This document shows, piece after piece, positions 17,480-26,006 of a stretch of DNA of 41,958 nt. The DNA is from Vannielia sp. (GTDB lineage Bacteria > Pseudomonadota > Alphaproteobacteria > Rhodobacterales > Rhodobacteraceae). The stretch covers positions 1 through 41,958 of the forward strand of contig NZ_JARGND010000021.1 in assembly GCF_029212645.1 (NCBI RefSeq), given 5' to 3'. Positions within the stretch are counted from its first letter, which is position 1. The number at the start of each line of letters is the position of its first letter. The position numbers and the translations under genes were made by a program. Below the pieces are notes generated by a model. The model was not told the DNA's origin, did no database searches, and saw nothing but the letters and a program-made list of their open reading frames with translations.

Positions 17480-18028
17480 ATGATCCCTGACAGCGAAATC
17501 CCCGATCCCCTCTGGGTCTTTGGCTACGGCTCCCTGCTGTGGAACCCCGGCTTTGCGGTGGCCGAAAGCGTTGTGGCGCGGCTTGATGGCTACCACCGCG
17601 CCTTTTGCATGTCGTCGATCCACCATCGCGGCACCGTTGAAGACCCGGGCCTTGTGTTGGCGCTGGATGAGGTCGAAGGCGCGTTTTGCCAGGGCGTTGC
17701 CCTGCGGGTGACACCGGGCGAGGAGGCGCCGGTTCTGGCGGCGCTGCGCGAGCGCGAGCTTGTGTCATCGGCCTATCTTGAGCGCGGCGTCATGCTCCAG
17801 CCCGCCGATTCCCGCCCTCCGCTGCGCGCGCTGGCCTATGTGATCGACCCGGACCATGAGCAATATTGCGGCGCCCTCACCCTTGAACGCCAGGCCGAGA
17901 TCATATCGGCAGCCGTTGGCGGGCGTGGCCCCAACACCGAATACCTGTTCAACACGGCAGACCATCTCACCGAAATCGGCATCGCTGATGCTGATCTCAC
18001 CTGGCTGGCCAACCGCCTGCGCGGCTAG
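17480..18028 (+). CDS. ChaC-type gamma-glutamylcyclotransferase
   Basis: A 182-residue enzyme that splits glutathione into 5-oxoproline and cysteinyl-glycine. The substrate loop GYGSLLWNP is at 15-23; the likely catalytic glutamate is Glu93 in RELVSSAY. Length is normal for the family. The open frame reaches back to 17363, but that part overlaps the divergent DUF2125 start and reads unlike ChaC, so I start at the ATG at 17480. Its presence fits a cell with strong glutathione turnover; gshB lies at the far end of the window. Confidence 0.88.
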   Translation: MIPDSEIPDPLWVFGYGSLLWNPGFAVAESVVARLDGYHRAFCMSSIHHRGTVEDPGLVLALDEVEGAFCQGVALRVTPGEEAPVLAALRERELVSSAYLERGVMLQPADSRPPLRALAYVIDPDHEQYCGALTLERQAEIISAAVGGRGPNTEYLFNTADHLTEIGIADADLTWLANRLRG

Positions 18029-18116
18029 GCGCTTTGCCCGCCGCGCCAACTTGTGATTGGCAACTGGCGCGCCCATGCTTATCCTCCCCTCAGCGCAAGA
18101 AGGGCGAGCCCCCCGC

Positions 18117-19271
18117 ATGAGCAGACCAGAGGCCGAAGCCGAGCCGTATTTTTCCCAACCCGTGCGCCAGGTGGTGCAAATGCTGGCGGTGGTCCTGCTG
18201 GTGATCGCTGGCGGCTACCTGATCCTGCCCACCGTCCGCCCGGTCATCCTGTCAAACCTCTGGCTCAACGGGGCGATCGGGCTGGTCTTTCTGGTCGGCG
18301 TCTTCGCCTGCTTCTGGCAGGTCTACCAACTCATCAGCTCGGTCCGCTGGATCGAGGATTTCACCCGCGAGGGGCGCAAGGCCTCTGCCAAGGTGCCGCG
18401 CATTCTGGCCCCTCTGGCCACCCTTCTGCGCTCCCGGCGCGGGCGGATGCAAATCCCCGCGTCGTCCTCCCGCTCCATCCTCGAATCTGTCGTGACCCGC
18501 ATCGAAGAGCTGCGCGACATTACGCGCTACCTCGTTAACCTGCTGATTTTCCTTGGCCTTCTTGGCACCTTCTATGGCCTCGCCACCACCGTGCCCGCCG
18601 TGGTCGAAACCATTCGCTCGCTCGCGCCGCAGGAGGGCGAAGGCGGGGTCGAGGTGTTTTCCCGGCTCATGGGCGGGCTTGAGGCGCAGCTTGGCGGCAT
18701 GGGCACCGCCTTTGGCTCATCGCTTCTGGGCCTCGCAGGCTCGCTCATCGTTGGCCTGCTCGAACTCCTCGCCAGCCACGGCCAAAACCGCTTTTACCGC
18801 GAGCTGGAGGAATGGCTTTCATCCATCACCCGCGTCTCCTTTGGTGGGGAGGAGGGCGGCGAGCCCTCCGCGATGTCCGGCATCCTCGACCATATGTCCG
18901 AGCAAATGGAAACCATGCGCGAAATGTTCATCCAGTCCGATATCGCCCGCGCCGGGCTTGAGGACCGCATGGCACAGATCGCTACCTCCATCGAAAGCCT
19001 CGCCCTCACCCTTTCGGCCGAGCGTGAAAGCCTGCCGCTGCTCGCCCGCATCGCCGAGGCGCAAGAGGCCGCGCTCGCCCGCACCGCCGAGGATTCCGGC
19101 ACCGATGCCGAGTCCCGGATGCGCCTGCGCTCGATCGACACCCAGCTTCTCGCCCTGCAGGAAGACATTGCCGCCGGTCGCCAGGAAAGCATCGCCGGCC
19201 TGCGGGATGATATCGCCGGCCTCACCCGCGTGATCCGCAATGCGTCCCGCCCGGCTGCGGGGGGGCAGTAA
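18117..19271 (+). CDS. MotA/TolQ/ExbB-family proton-channel protein
   Basis: A 384-residue inner-membrane protein. It has two early hydrophobic segments (about 17-36 and 50-70). The MotA/ExbB core follows, with segments near 140-160 (NLLIFLGLLGTFYGLATTV) and 200-225 (GTAFGSSLLGLAGSLIVGLL). After the last segment comes a helical C-terminal tail of about 145 residues with coiled-coil character. Proteins of this type form the ring of a proton-driven motor with a MotB/ExbD partner. The stop codon abuts the start of the partner gene at 19272. I chose the ATG at 18117 because the text from there matches the family start; ATG 18075 or TTG 18057 are possible. Confidence 0.82.
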   Translation: MSRPEAEAEPYFSQPVRQVVQMLAVVLLVIAGGYLILPTVRPVILSNLWLNGAIGLVFLVGVFACFWQVYQLISSVRWIEDFTREGRKASAKVPRILAPLATLLRSRRGRMQIPASSSRSILESVVTRIEELRDITRYLVNLLIFLGLLGTFYGLATTVPAVVETIRSLAPQEGEGGVEVFSRLMGGLEAQLGGMGTAFGSSLLGLAGSLIVGLLELLASHGQNRFYRELEEWLSSITRVSFGGEEGGEPSAMSGILDHMSEQMETMREMFIQSDIARAGLEDRMAQIATSIESLALTLSAERESLPLLARIAEAQEAALARTAEDSGTDAESRMRLRSIDTQLLALQEDIAAGRQESIAGLRDDIAGLTRVIRNASRPAAGGQ

Positions 19272-21203
19272 ATGTCCCTCGCGCGGCGCTCCGGGCAACG
19301 CTTCAACGCAACCATCTGGCCGGGTTTCGTTGATGCGATGTCAGCGCTCTTGCTGGTGATGATGTTCGTGCTGTCGATCTTCATGATCGTGCAATTCATG
19401 CTGCGTGAAACCATCACAGGGCAGGAAAGCGAGCTGAACGCGCTTTCGGTTGAACTCGCCTCGCTGGCCGATAGCCTTGGCCTTGAGCGCGCCCGCGTCG
19501 CCGGGCTCACCGCCGATCTTACCGCCGCCGAGCAGGACGCCACCCGCCAATCTGCCCTTATTGCCTCGCTGCGCGGCCAGATCGCCTCGGGGGAAGAGGC
19601 GCTGAATAACGCGCAAACCCGGATCACCGGCTTTGAAGCGCAGGTTGCCAGCCTTTTGGCCGAGCGTAACGCGGCCCGCGCCGAAGGGGCCGAACTGGCG
19701 CAAACCCTCGCCGCCACCGAAACCCGCGCCGCCACGCTGGAGCAGGCCCTCGCCGCCGCCCGCACCGAGGTTGATGCCCAAACCGAGGCCGCCCGCCTGT
19801 CTGCCGCCCGCCGCGAGGCGCTTCAGGCGCTGGTGGCGGATCTGCAATCCGAAACCGAGGCACAGGCCGCCGCCGCAACCGCCCTTCAGCAAGACCTGTC
19901 AGAAGAGGAAGCCGCCCGCATCGCCGAAGCCGCCGCCGCCGAGGCCCTGCGCGCGCGCCTCAAGGGGGCCGAGGATGAGCTGACGGCGATGACCCTCGCG
20001 CTGGAGGCGCAGCGCCAGCAGGCCGAAGACACGCTCACCCTGCTGGCCGCCGCCAAATCCGCCGAAGAGGACCTCAACGCCAGGCTCGCCGTTGCCCTGG
20101 CTGATGTGTCGCGCCTTGAAACCAAGGCCACCACAGGCGCAACCGCCGCCGAAGAGGCCGCCCGCCTTTCTGCCGCACTGGCCGTCGCCGAGGCCGAGAT
20201 CGCCGCCCTTGGCACCTCCCGCAGCGCCGCCGAGGCCAATGTTGCCGCCCTTACAGCCCGCGCCGAAGCCGCCGAAACCGCGCTCGCCGAGGCGCAGCAG
20301 GCCAACGCCCGCCTCATGGCCGAAAACGAGGCCCTGCGCGCCGATGTGGGCGATAGCGCCGAGGTGCGCGAAAAGCTCGCCGCCGCCCTCGCCGCGAAGC
20401 TTGCCGCTGAGCAGGCGGTGACCACGGCGCAAACCGAGGCCGAGCGCCGCGCCGCCCTCCTTGCCACCGCCAATGCCGAGCTTTCCACTAAAGAGGCCGC
20501 CGCCGCCGAAAGCCAGCGCCGCCTTGCCCTGCTCAACGAGCAAGCCGCCGCCCTGCGCGGCCAGCTTGGCGCGTTGCAAGCCCTGATCGACGAGGCCGCC
20601 GAGCGTGACGCCGACGCAAAGGTGCAGATCGATTCCCTTGGCTCACAGCTCAATTCCGCCCTTGCCCGCGCCGCCGCCGAGCAGCGCCGCCGCGCCGATC
20701 TGGAGGCCGCCGAGCGCCAGCGCCTCGAAGCGGCCCAAAAAGACCTGGAGCAATACCGCTCAGAGTTCTTTGGCCGCTTGCGCGAGGTCGTCGGCAATAC
20801 CGAAGGCGTGCAGATCGAGGGAGACCGTTTTGTGTTTTCCTCCTCCGTCCTCTTCCCCCCCGCCCGCGCTGACCTGAGCGATGATGGCAAGGCCGAGGTG
20901 CGCAAGGTCACCGCCCTCCTGACCCGCCTCGCCGCCGATATCCCGCCCGGGATTGATTGGATCATCCGGGTCGATGGCCACACCGATGCCACGCCGCTGT
21001 CGGGCTTTGGCGAATATGCCGACAATTGGGAGCTTTCGCAGGCTCGCGCCCTTTCGGTGGTGCGCTACATGCAGTCTCTTGGCGTCGCGCCGGACCGTCT
21101 GGCCGCCAACGGCTTTGGAGAGTTCCAGCCCGTCGCAGAGGGCGACAGCCCCGAGGCTCTGGCCAGCAACCGCCGCATCGAGCTTAAGCTGACCGAGCGT
21201 TAA
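19272..21203 (+). CDS. Coiled-coil OmpA/MotB-like peptidoglycan-binding protein
   Basis: A 643-residue protein with one N-terminal membrane helix (about 19-44) carrying Asp21 in GFVDAMSALL, in the place of the proton-carrying Asp of MotB. Residues about 45-500 are an almost unbroken Ala/Glu-rich coiled coil. An OmpA-type peptidoglycan-binding domain covers about 540-643 (RVDGHTDATPL, NWELSQARALSVV, SNRRIEL). It starts directly after the ExbB-like stop codon, so the two are surely co-translated. The pair looks like a proton-driven machine whose stalk could span the periplasm. It seems to be a conserved gene pair of Rhodobacterales without an assigned job that I know of. Confidence 0.83.
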   Translation: MSLARRSGQRFNATIWPGFVDAMSALLLVMMFVLSIFMIVQFMLRETITGQESELNALSVELASLADSLGLERARVAGLTADLTAAEQDATRQSALIASLRGQIASGEEALNNAQTRITGFEAQVASLLAERNAARAEGAELAQTLAATETRAATLEQALAAARTEVDAQTEAARLSAARREALQALVADLQSETEAQAAAATALQQDLSEEEAARIAEAAAAEALRARLKGAEDELTAMTLALEAQRQQAEDTLTLLAAAKSAEEDLNARLAVALADVSRLETKATTGATAAEEAARLSAALAVAEAEIAALGTSRSAAEANVAALTARAEAAETALAEAQQANARLMAENEALRADVGDSAEVREKLAAALAAKLAAEQAVTTAQTEAERRAALLATANAELSTKEAAAAESQRRLALLNEQAAALRGQLGALQALIDEAAERDADAKVQIDSLGSQLNSALARAAAEQRRRADLEAAERQRLEAAQKDLEQYRSEFFGRLREVVGNTEGVQIEGDRFVFSSSVLFPPARADLSDDGKAEVRKVTALLTRLAADIPPGIDWIIRVDGHTDATPLSGFGEYADNWELSQARALSVVRYMQSLGVAPDRLAANGFGEFQPVAEGDSPEALASNRRIELKLTER

Positions 21204-21308
21204 GCCCCGCACCCGGCTACCGTGCGCCCGGTTAGCTTAACCATGCCGCGCGAAACCGCGTGTGCATGGGATGTGCATCGGTTGTGTATGGATTGTGGCT
21301 GTAGTCTT

Positions 21309-21329
21309 TTTGCGGTTAACAGCCGCAAA
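21309..21329. terminator. Hairpin between two convergent operons
   Basis: TTTGCGG (21309-21315) pairs with CCGCAAA (21323-21329), directly after the TIGR02186 stop on the minus strand. No T-run follows on either strand beyond the stem's own T bases, so termination would be weak. The rest of 21204-21308 shows nothing I can name. Confidence 0.4.
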
Positions 21330-22070
21330 TCACCCTTTGATATACCGAAAGATTGCCGAAGCGCCCCAGCCCGCCGCAATCGCAATGGCAAGCGATAACA
21401 CCCCGTAAATAAACGGTCTTTCATGGGCCAGCGCATATATCCAGCGCTCCAGCCCCACCTTGCTCACATGGATCGTCGTCGCTTGGCGCGCAACAACCCG
21501 CCCGTCGCGCGTCAGGAAGATCCGCGTCAAATAACTCCCCTCCGTCAGGTTCGCCGGAAGCGCGATATGGGCCCGGAAAAGCGTGTTTTCCTTCAGCGTT
21601 ACCTCGCCAGTATGCACCGCATAAAGCCCTGATTCCTCACGGATTCTGATGAGTGCCTCGGTAAATTCCGCAGTGTTCTCTGCCCCCGCCCGGATCGCCT
21701 TTGGAATGCTCAGCGCATAGCGCGCATCCTGCGCCGGGGTCAGCATATCTTCCAGCGGATGGGTGGTCACAACGTGATAAAAGCTCGGTGCCGCCGCCAC
21801 TTTCACCGCCTCGGAATTCACCCAAACACCTGCTTTCCTTGCCTTTTTTCGCACCATGATCGGCTCCGCCGGTCCGGACACCGATATGATCACCCCCAGC
21901 GGCGCTTCGGATTTTGCGTCTTTCACCGCGCCAAAAACAAGGATTTCAGAGCCATCGAAAGTTGCGGTGATCCCGACCCGTGATTGGCTCAAATCGGCCA
22001 CAACGCCCTCTTGCGCCATCGCCGGAAAGGCCAGCAAAACAAGGCCGATAAGGGCGAACGCCCCGCGCAT
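21330..22070 (-). CDS. TIGR02186-family envelope protein
   Basis: A 246-residue protein with a signal peptide (AFALIGLVLLAFPAMAQ), a beta-rich periplasmic body and one C-terminal membrane helix (about 220-240). It belongs to the alphaproteobacterial family TIGR02186, almost always found next to a TauE/SafE exporter. The ATG at 22070 shares one base with the TauE stop (TGATG), so translation is coupled. A GTG one codon earlier is possible. Its job is unknown; a partner or regulator of the exporter is the natural inference. Confidence 0.82.
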   Translation of the reverse strand: MRGAFALIGLVLLAFPAMAQEGVVADLSQSRVGITATFDGSEILVFGAVKDAKSEAPLGVIISVSGPAEPIMVRKKARKAGVWVNSEAVKVAAAPSFYHVVTTHPLEDMLTPAQDARYALSIPKAIRAGAENTAEFTEALIRIREESGLYAVHTGEVTLKENTLFRAHIALPANLTEGSYLTRIFLTRDGRVVARQATTIHVSKVGLERWIYALAHERPFIYGVLSLAIAIAAGWGASAIFRYIKG

Positions 22071-22990
22071 CACCGCGCCCCCCAGACCGAGAGCGAATAA
22101 AGCTCCGAGGGCTTCAAAAGCAGATCCAGCGCCAGCATCCCGCAGACCAGCATCACCATCCCGGCAAGCAGTATCCGCAGCTGCTCGGCCTTCAAATGCA
22201 CCCCAATCCGCGTCCCGATCTGCGCCCCCAGAACGCCCCCGATCAGCAGCAAAAGCGCCAGCGCCATATCAACGGTGTAGTTTGTTGTGGCGTGCAAAAG
22301 CGTGGTGAACCCGGTGACAAAGATGATCTGCAAAAGCGAGGTGCCGATCACCACTTTCGTTGGCATTCCAAGGATATAGATCATCGCCGGCACCATGATG
22401 AACCCGCCGCCAACCCCCATGATCGCCGCCAGCACACCCACCGCAAATCCCACAAGGATCGGCGGGATCACCGAAATATAAAGCCCCGAGGTGCGAAACT
22501 TCATTTTCAGCGGCAGCGCGTGGACCCAGCCATGCTTGCGCCGAGGCGGCAGCTTGGTGCCGGGATTGCGCGAGCGGCGAATGGCGCGCAGGCTTTCAAA
22601 AAACATCAGCGTGCCAATGATCCCCAAAAACACCACATAGCAAACCGTTACCAGCAGATCGACCTGCCCCAACCCCCTGAGAATATTGAAAACATACACG
22701 CCAACCGCCGCCCCGATCAACCCCCCGACCATCAGGACAACGCCCATGCGCATGTCGACGGTCTTTCGCCTCAGGTGCGCCAGCACGCCCGAAAAGGACG
22801 AGGCGACGATCTGGTTGGCCGAGGTTGCCACGGCCACAGCAGGCGGAATCCCTACAAAAAACAGCAACGGCGTGATCAGGAAACCACCGCCCACGCCAAA
22901 CATGCCGGAGAGGATTCCCACCAGCCCGCCAAGCCCCAGTAGAAGGAAAGCGTTCACCGATACTTCGGCGATGGGGAGGTATATCTGCAT
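22070..22990 (-). CDS. TauE/SafE-family sulfite/anion exporter
   Basis: A 306-residue inner-membrane protein with about eight hydrophobic segments and the two family repeats: GGLVGILSGMFGVGGGFLIT near 20 and FAVGVLAAIMGVGGGFIMVP near 180. Members export sulfite, sulfoacetate or related anions. Together with the persulfide dioxygenase 10 kb away, which should make sulfite, an export route for sulfite is plausible. It overlaps the TIGR02186 gene by one base. The ribosome-binding site is TAGGA. Confidence 0.87.
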   Translation of the reverse strand: MQIYLPIAEVSVNAFLLLGLGGLVGILSGMFGVGGGFLITPLLFFVGIPPAVAVATSANQIVASSFSGVLAHLRRKTVDMRMGVVLMVGGLIGAAVGVYVFNILRGLGQVDLLVTVCYVVFLGIIGTLMFFESLRAIRRSRNPGTKLPPRRKHGWVHALPLKMKFRTSGLYISVIPPILVGFAVGVLAAIMGVGGGFIMVPAMIYILGMPTKVVIGTSLLQIIFVTGFTTLLHATTNYTVDMALALLLLIGGVLGAQIGTRIGVHLKAEQLRILLAGMVMLVCGMLALDLLLKPSELYSLSVWGAR

Positions 22991-23067
22991 CCTTTTCCTA
23001 CTGCGGCAAAGGGAGGGCCAAGTCCAGTGCTCGGCCGTAAAATTGAGGGCCTGTTAACCTGGCTCGC

Positions 23068-23871
23068 TTAATATTGTCGCAAGAAGGCCCGGAGAATCCG
23101 TTCAAGCTTTTCTGCGCCAAGTGGGGCCATGGCTTTTGTGTGCTCATGGCTGATCGCTTCGTCGCTCATCCCGGCGGCCATATTGGTCACCGTTGAGATC
23201 GCAGCGCATTTCAGGCCCAGGAAGCGGCCAAGGATCACCTCGGGCACGGTCGACATGCCCACCGCATCAGCGCCCAGCGTGCGGATCGCCCGGATTTCGG
23301 CGGGCGTTTCAAAGGAGGGGCCGGAATACCAAGCGTAGGTGCCTTCCTCCAGCGCCTCGCTCTCTGCCTCGGCAGCGGCCTTGAGGGCGTGGCGCAGGGC
23401 AGGGTCATAGGCGTCGCCCATCGCCACAAAGCGCGCATCGGTTTTCTCGCCGATCAGCGGGTTGAGGCCGGAAAAGTTGATGTGATCCGAGATCAGCATT
23501 AACGCACCGGGCGGAATATCGGCGCGCATCGAGCCTGCCGCATTGGTCAGCAAAAGGGTCTCGGCCCCAAGCGCCTTGAGCACCTCCAGCGGGAGCCGCA
23601 TGGCCGCAGGGTTACCGCTTTCATAATAGTGCGCCCGCCCGCCAAAAACGGCAACGCGCACCCCCTCCAACGTCCCGATCACAAGCTTCGGGTTGTGGCC
23701 GGAAACACCCGCATGGGGGAAGCTCTCAAGATCGGCGTAATCAATCGCAACGCCCTGCACTGCCTCGGCCAAATGGCCAAGACCAGAGCCGAGAACGAGG
23801 CCGATTTTGGGTGGCACCGCGCCCGCAGCCACCCGGATTTGCGCGGCGAGGTCTTCAGCGTTCCTTGACAT
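23068..23871 (-). CDS. Purine nucleoside phosphorylase, trimeric type
   Basis: A 267-residue cytoplasmic enzyme that splits purine nucleosides with phosphate into base and ribose 1-phosphate. Motifs are GLVLGSGLGHLA near 19-30, GRAHYYE near 76, TNAAGS near 107 and the C-terminal GMSTVPEVILGRFLGLKC. The length suits the trimeric (PunA/XapA/human PNP) class. The ATG at 23871 follows GGAGGAGAA; a frame opening at 23913 reads into the previous gene and is not used. It overlaps the last permease gene by 17 bases, so import and cleavage of nucleosides are one operon. Xanthosine or inosine/guanosine preference cannot be told. Confidence 0.92.
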   Translation of the reverse strand: MSRNAEDLAAQIRVAAGAVPPKIGLVLGSGLGHLAEAVQGVAIDYADLESFPHAGVSGHNPKLVIGTLEGVRVAVFGGRAHYYESGNPAAMRLPLEVLKALGAETLLLTNAAGSMRADIPPGALMLISDHINFSGLNPLIGEKTDARFVAMGDAYDPALRHALKAAAEAESEALEEGTYAWYSGPSFETPAEIRAIRTLGADAVGMSTVPEVILGRFLGLKCAAISTVTNMAAGMSDEAISHEHTKAMAPLGAEKLERILRAFLRQY

Positions 23872-24832
23872 AGGGTTCTCCTCCGGCACGGGGTGGTATT
23901 GCCCTGCCAACAAAGCCCGCGAGGATCACCACCGTCAGGATATAGGGCAGCGATTGCATGAACTGCACCGGCAGCCCGATGCCAAAGAACTCGATGTTCT
24001 GGAAGCGGTTGTCGATGGCAAAGAACAGGCCAAACAGCAGGCAGGCATAAAGCGCATACCACGGCCGCCACTTGGCAAAAATCAGGGCGGCAAGGGCAAT
24101 ATAGCCACGGTTTGCCGTCATGTCCTTGGTGAAGCCCGCCTGAATTGCGGTGGCGAGGTATGCCCCGGCAATGCCACAGAGAATGCCGCAAATCGCAACC
24201 GCCGCAAACCGTAGCCCAACAACAGAAACGCCAGCCGTATCAACCGCTTCTGGGCTTTCACCCACGGCCCGCAGGCGCAGGCCAAAGCGGGTGCGGAACA
24301 AGATCCACCATGTCAGCGGCACGGTCAGGAAGCCGAGGTACACAAGGATCGAGTGGCCTGAAATCAGCTCGGAGTAGAGCTGCATGAACGGCCCCGCATC
24401 CCGGATATCCCGGATACGGGTCAGCGCGCCGGGCAGCTCGATGGCGTTAAAGCGGGCCGCCCCGGAAAGCTGCGGTGTGCGCCCCCCTTGAGAAAACCAG
24501 TCTTGCGCGATCAGCACCGTGAGCCCTGCGGCCAAAAAGTTGATCGCCACGCCCGAGATCAGCTGGTTGCCCCGGAAGGTGATCGAGGCAATCCCGTGGA
24601 TCGCAGAAAGCGCCATCGAGGCCGCAATCCCGGCCAGCAGGCCAATCCACGCATTGCCCGAGGAATAGGCGACGGCGGCAGAAAAGAAGGCCGCCATCAG
24701 CATCTTGCCCTCAAGCCCGATGTCAAAAATTCCCGCCCGTTCCGAGAACAGGCCGGCAAGGCAAGCCAGAAGCAGCGGGATGGCCAGGCGGATGGTGCCG
24801 TCGAGCACCTGGATGATTGTCAGGAAATCCAT
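23855..24832 (-). CDS. Nucleoside ABC transporter permease (second)
   Basis: A 325-residue permease of the BPD_transp_2 family with about nine hydrophobic segments. The typical opening LSERAGIFDIGLEGKMLMAAF (about 27-47; L28 precedes the SERAGI motif) is the hallmark of the permease that pairs with BMP-type binding proteins. The start is four bases after the other permease stop. It works with the ATPase and the larger permease to import nucleosides. Confidence 0.9.
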   Translation of the reverse strand: MDFLTIIQVLDGTIRLAIPLLLACLAGLFSERAGIFDIGLEGKMLMAAFFSAAVAYSSGNAWIGLLAGIAASMALSAIHGIASITFRGNQLISGVAINFLAAGLTVLIAQDWFSQGGRTPQLSGAARFNAIELPGALTRIRDIRDAGPFMQLYSELISGHSILVYLGFLTVPLTWWILFRTRFGLRLRAVGESPEAVDTAGVSVVGLRFAAVAICGILCGIAGAYLATAIQAGFTKDMTANRGYIALAALIFAKWRPWYALYACLLFGLFFAIDNRFQNIEFFGIGLPVQFMQSLPYILTVVILAGFVGRAIPPRAGGEPYVKER

Positions 24833-24836
24833 TGCA

Positions 24837-26006
24837 TCATGCCTCCTTCACCGTGCCTTCGGGGGTATGATCGGGCCGCGTGGGGCCGGGCGGCGGCGGA
24901 GCGGTGGGGGGCGGTGCTTCGGGCTTGCGCAGGCGCAGGAACAGCCGTTCCAGCGGCATCCGCACCATATTATCAAGCGCCCCGGTGAAAAGGATCACCA
25001 GCGCCTGGATCACCACGATCAACTCGCGCGGGATGTTGGTCCACAGCGCCAATTCGGCCCCGCCCTGATAGAGAAAGCCAAACAGCAGTGCTGCGAGAAA
25101 CACGCCAAACGGGTGGCTGCGGCCCATCAGCGCCACTGCGATGCCGATAAAGCCCGCGCCTTCTACCGCGTTGAGAACAAGGCGTTCCTGCTCGCCCATC
25201 ACGGTGTTAATTGCCATCAGCCCGGCAAGGCCACCGCTTATCATCATCGCGATCATGGTGATGCGGACCGGCTTGATGCCCGCGTATTTTGCCGCCGTTT
25301 CCGATTGGCCAAACGCCCTGATCTGATAGCCAAGCCGGGTGCGCCAGAGCAGGAACCACACGGCAAAACAGGCCGCAATGGCGACGAGGAAGGTGATGTT
25401 CACCGAGTCGTCGCGCGCCGCCTTATAGCCCATCTGGGTGAGCACCCCGTTCAGTGTGGGCAGGTCGAAGGCCGCGTTAAACTTGGCGGTCGCGGGATCA
25501 GACTGGCCAATCGGCTTGAGGCTGTTGGAGAGCAGGTAGTTCAGCAGGCCAGAGGCCATGAAGTTGAACATGATCGTCGTGATCACGATATGGCTGCCCC
25601 GCGCGGCTTGCAGGTAGGCCGGGATCAAGGCCCAAAGTGCGCCAAAGGCCGCCGCCGCAACGGTCGCCGCAGCCAGCGCGATCGACCAGTGTGGCCAGGG
25701 AATAAACAGCAGCGCAAGCGCCACCCCAAGGCCCCCAAGGGCGGCTTGGCCTTCGCCACCAATGTTGAACAGCCGCGCATGGAAGGCGACCGCCACGCAG
25801 AGGCCGGTGAAGATGAAATTCGTTGCGTAATAAAGGGTATAGCCCCATCCGCGCACCGAAAGCACCGAGCCTTTGATCATGATCGAAACCGCGTCGATCG
25901 GGTTTTCACCGATCGCGAGGATGACCACCGCCGACAGGATCGCCGCAAGGATCAGCGAGATCAGGGGCACAAGGAAAACCTCGGCCCATTTGGGCATGAT
26001 ATCCAT
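24837..26006 (-). CDS. Nucleoside ABC transporter permease (first)
   Basis: A 389-residue permease of the same family, larger than its partner, with about nine hydrophobic segments and a cytoplasmic C-terminal tail rich in Pro (PPPTAPPPPGPTRPD). The region FHARLFNIGGEGQAALGGLG near 75 is the counterpart of the EGKM loop. Its ATG shares one base with the stop codon of the ATPase gene (TGATG), so the two are translationally coupled. Confidence 0.9.
   Translation of the reverse strand: MDIMPKWAEVFLVPLISLILAAILSAVVILAIGENPIDAVSIMIKGSVLSVRGWGYTLYYATNFIFTGLCVAVAFHARLFNIGGEGQAALGGLGVALALLFIPWPHWSIALAAATVAAAAFGALWALIPAYLQAARGSHIVITTIMFNFMASGLLNYLLSNSLKPIGQSDPATAKFNAAFDLPTLNGVLTQMGYKAARDDSVNITFLVAIAACFAVWFLLWRTRLGYQIRAFGQSETAAKYAGIKPVRITMIAMMISGGLAGLMAINTVMGEQERLVLNAVEGAGFIGIAVALMGRSHPFGVFLAALLFGFLYQGGAELALWTNIPRELIVVIQALVILFTGALDNMVRMPLERLFLRLRKPEAPPPTAPPPPGPTRPDHTPEGTVKEA

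Noticed and set aside
18117-21203. Zorya-type anti-phage system (ZorA/ZorB-like pair)
   Set aside because: The channel and OmpA-like pair fits the ZorAB outline, but the long coiled coil sits in the OmpA-like protein, and no zorC, zorD or zorE gene lies next to it. Neighbours are ChaC and TauE, so a housekeeping envelope pair is more likely.
21230-21300. Short TGTGCAT/TGTGTAT-like repeats as an operator or origin
   Set aside because: The copies are few, imperfect and unevenly spaced, in a region between convergent genes where no promoter is needed.
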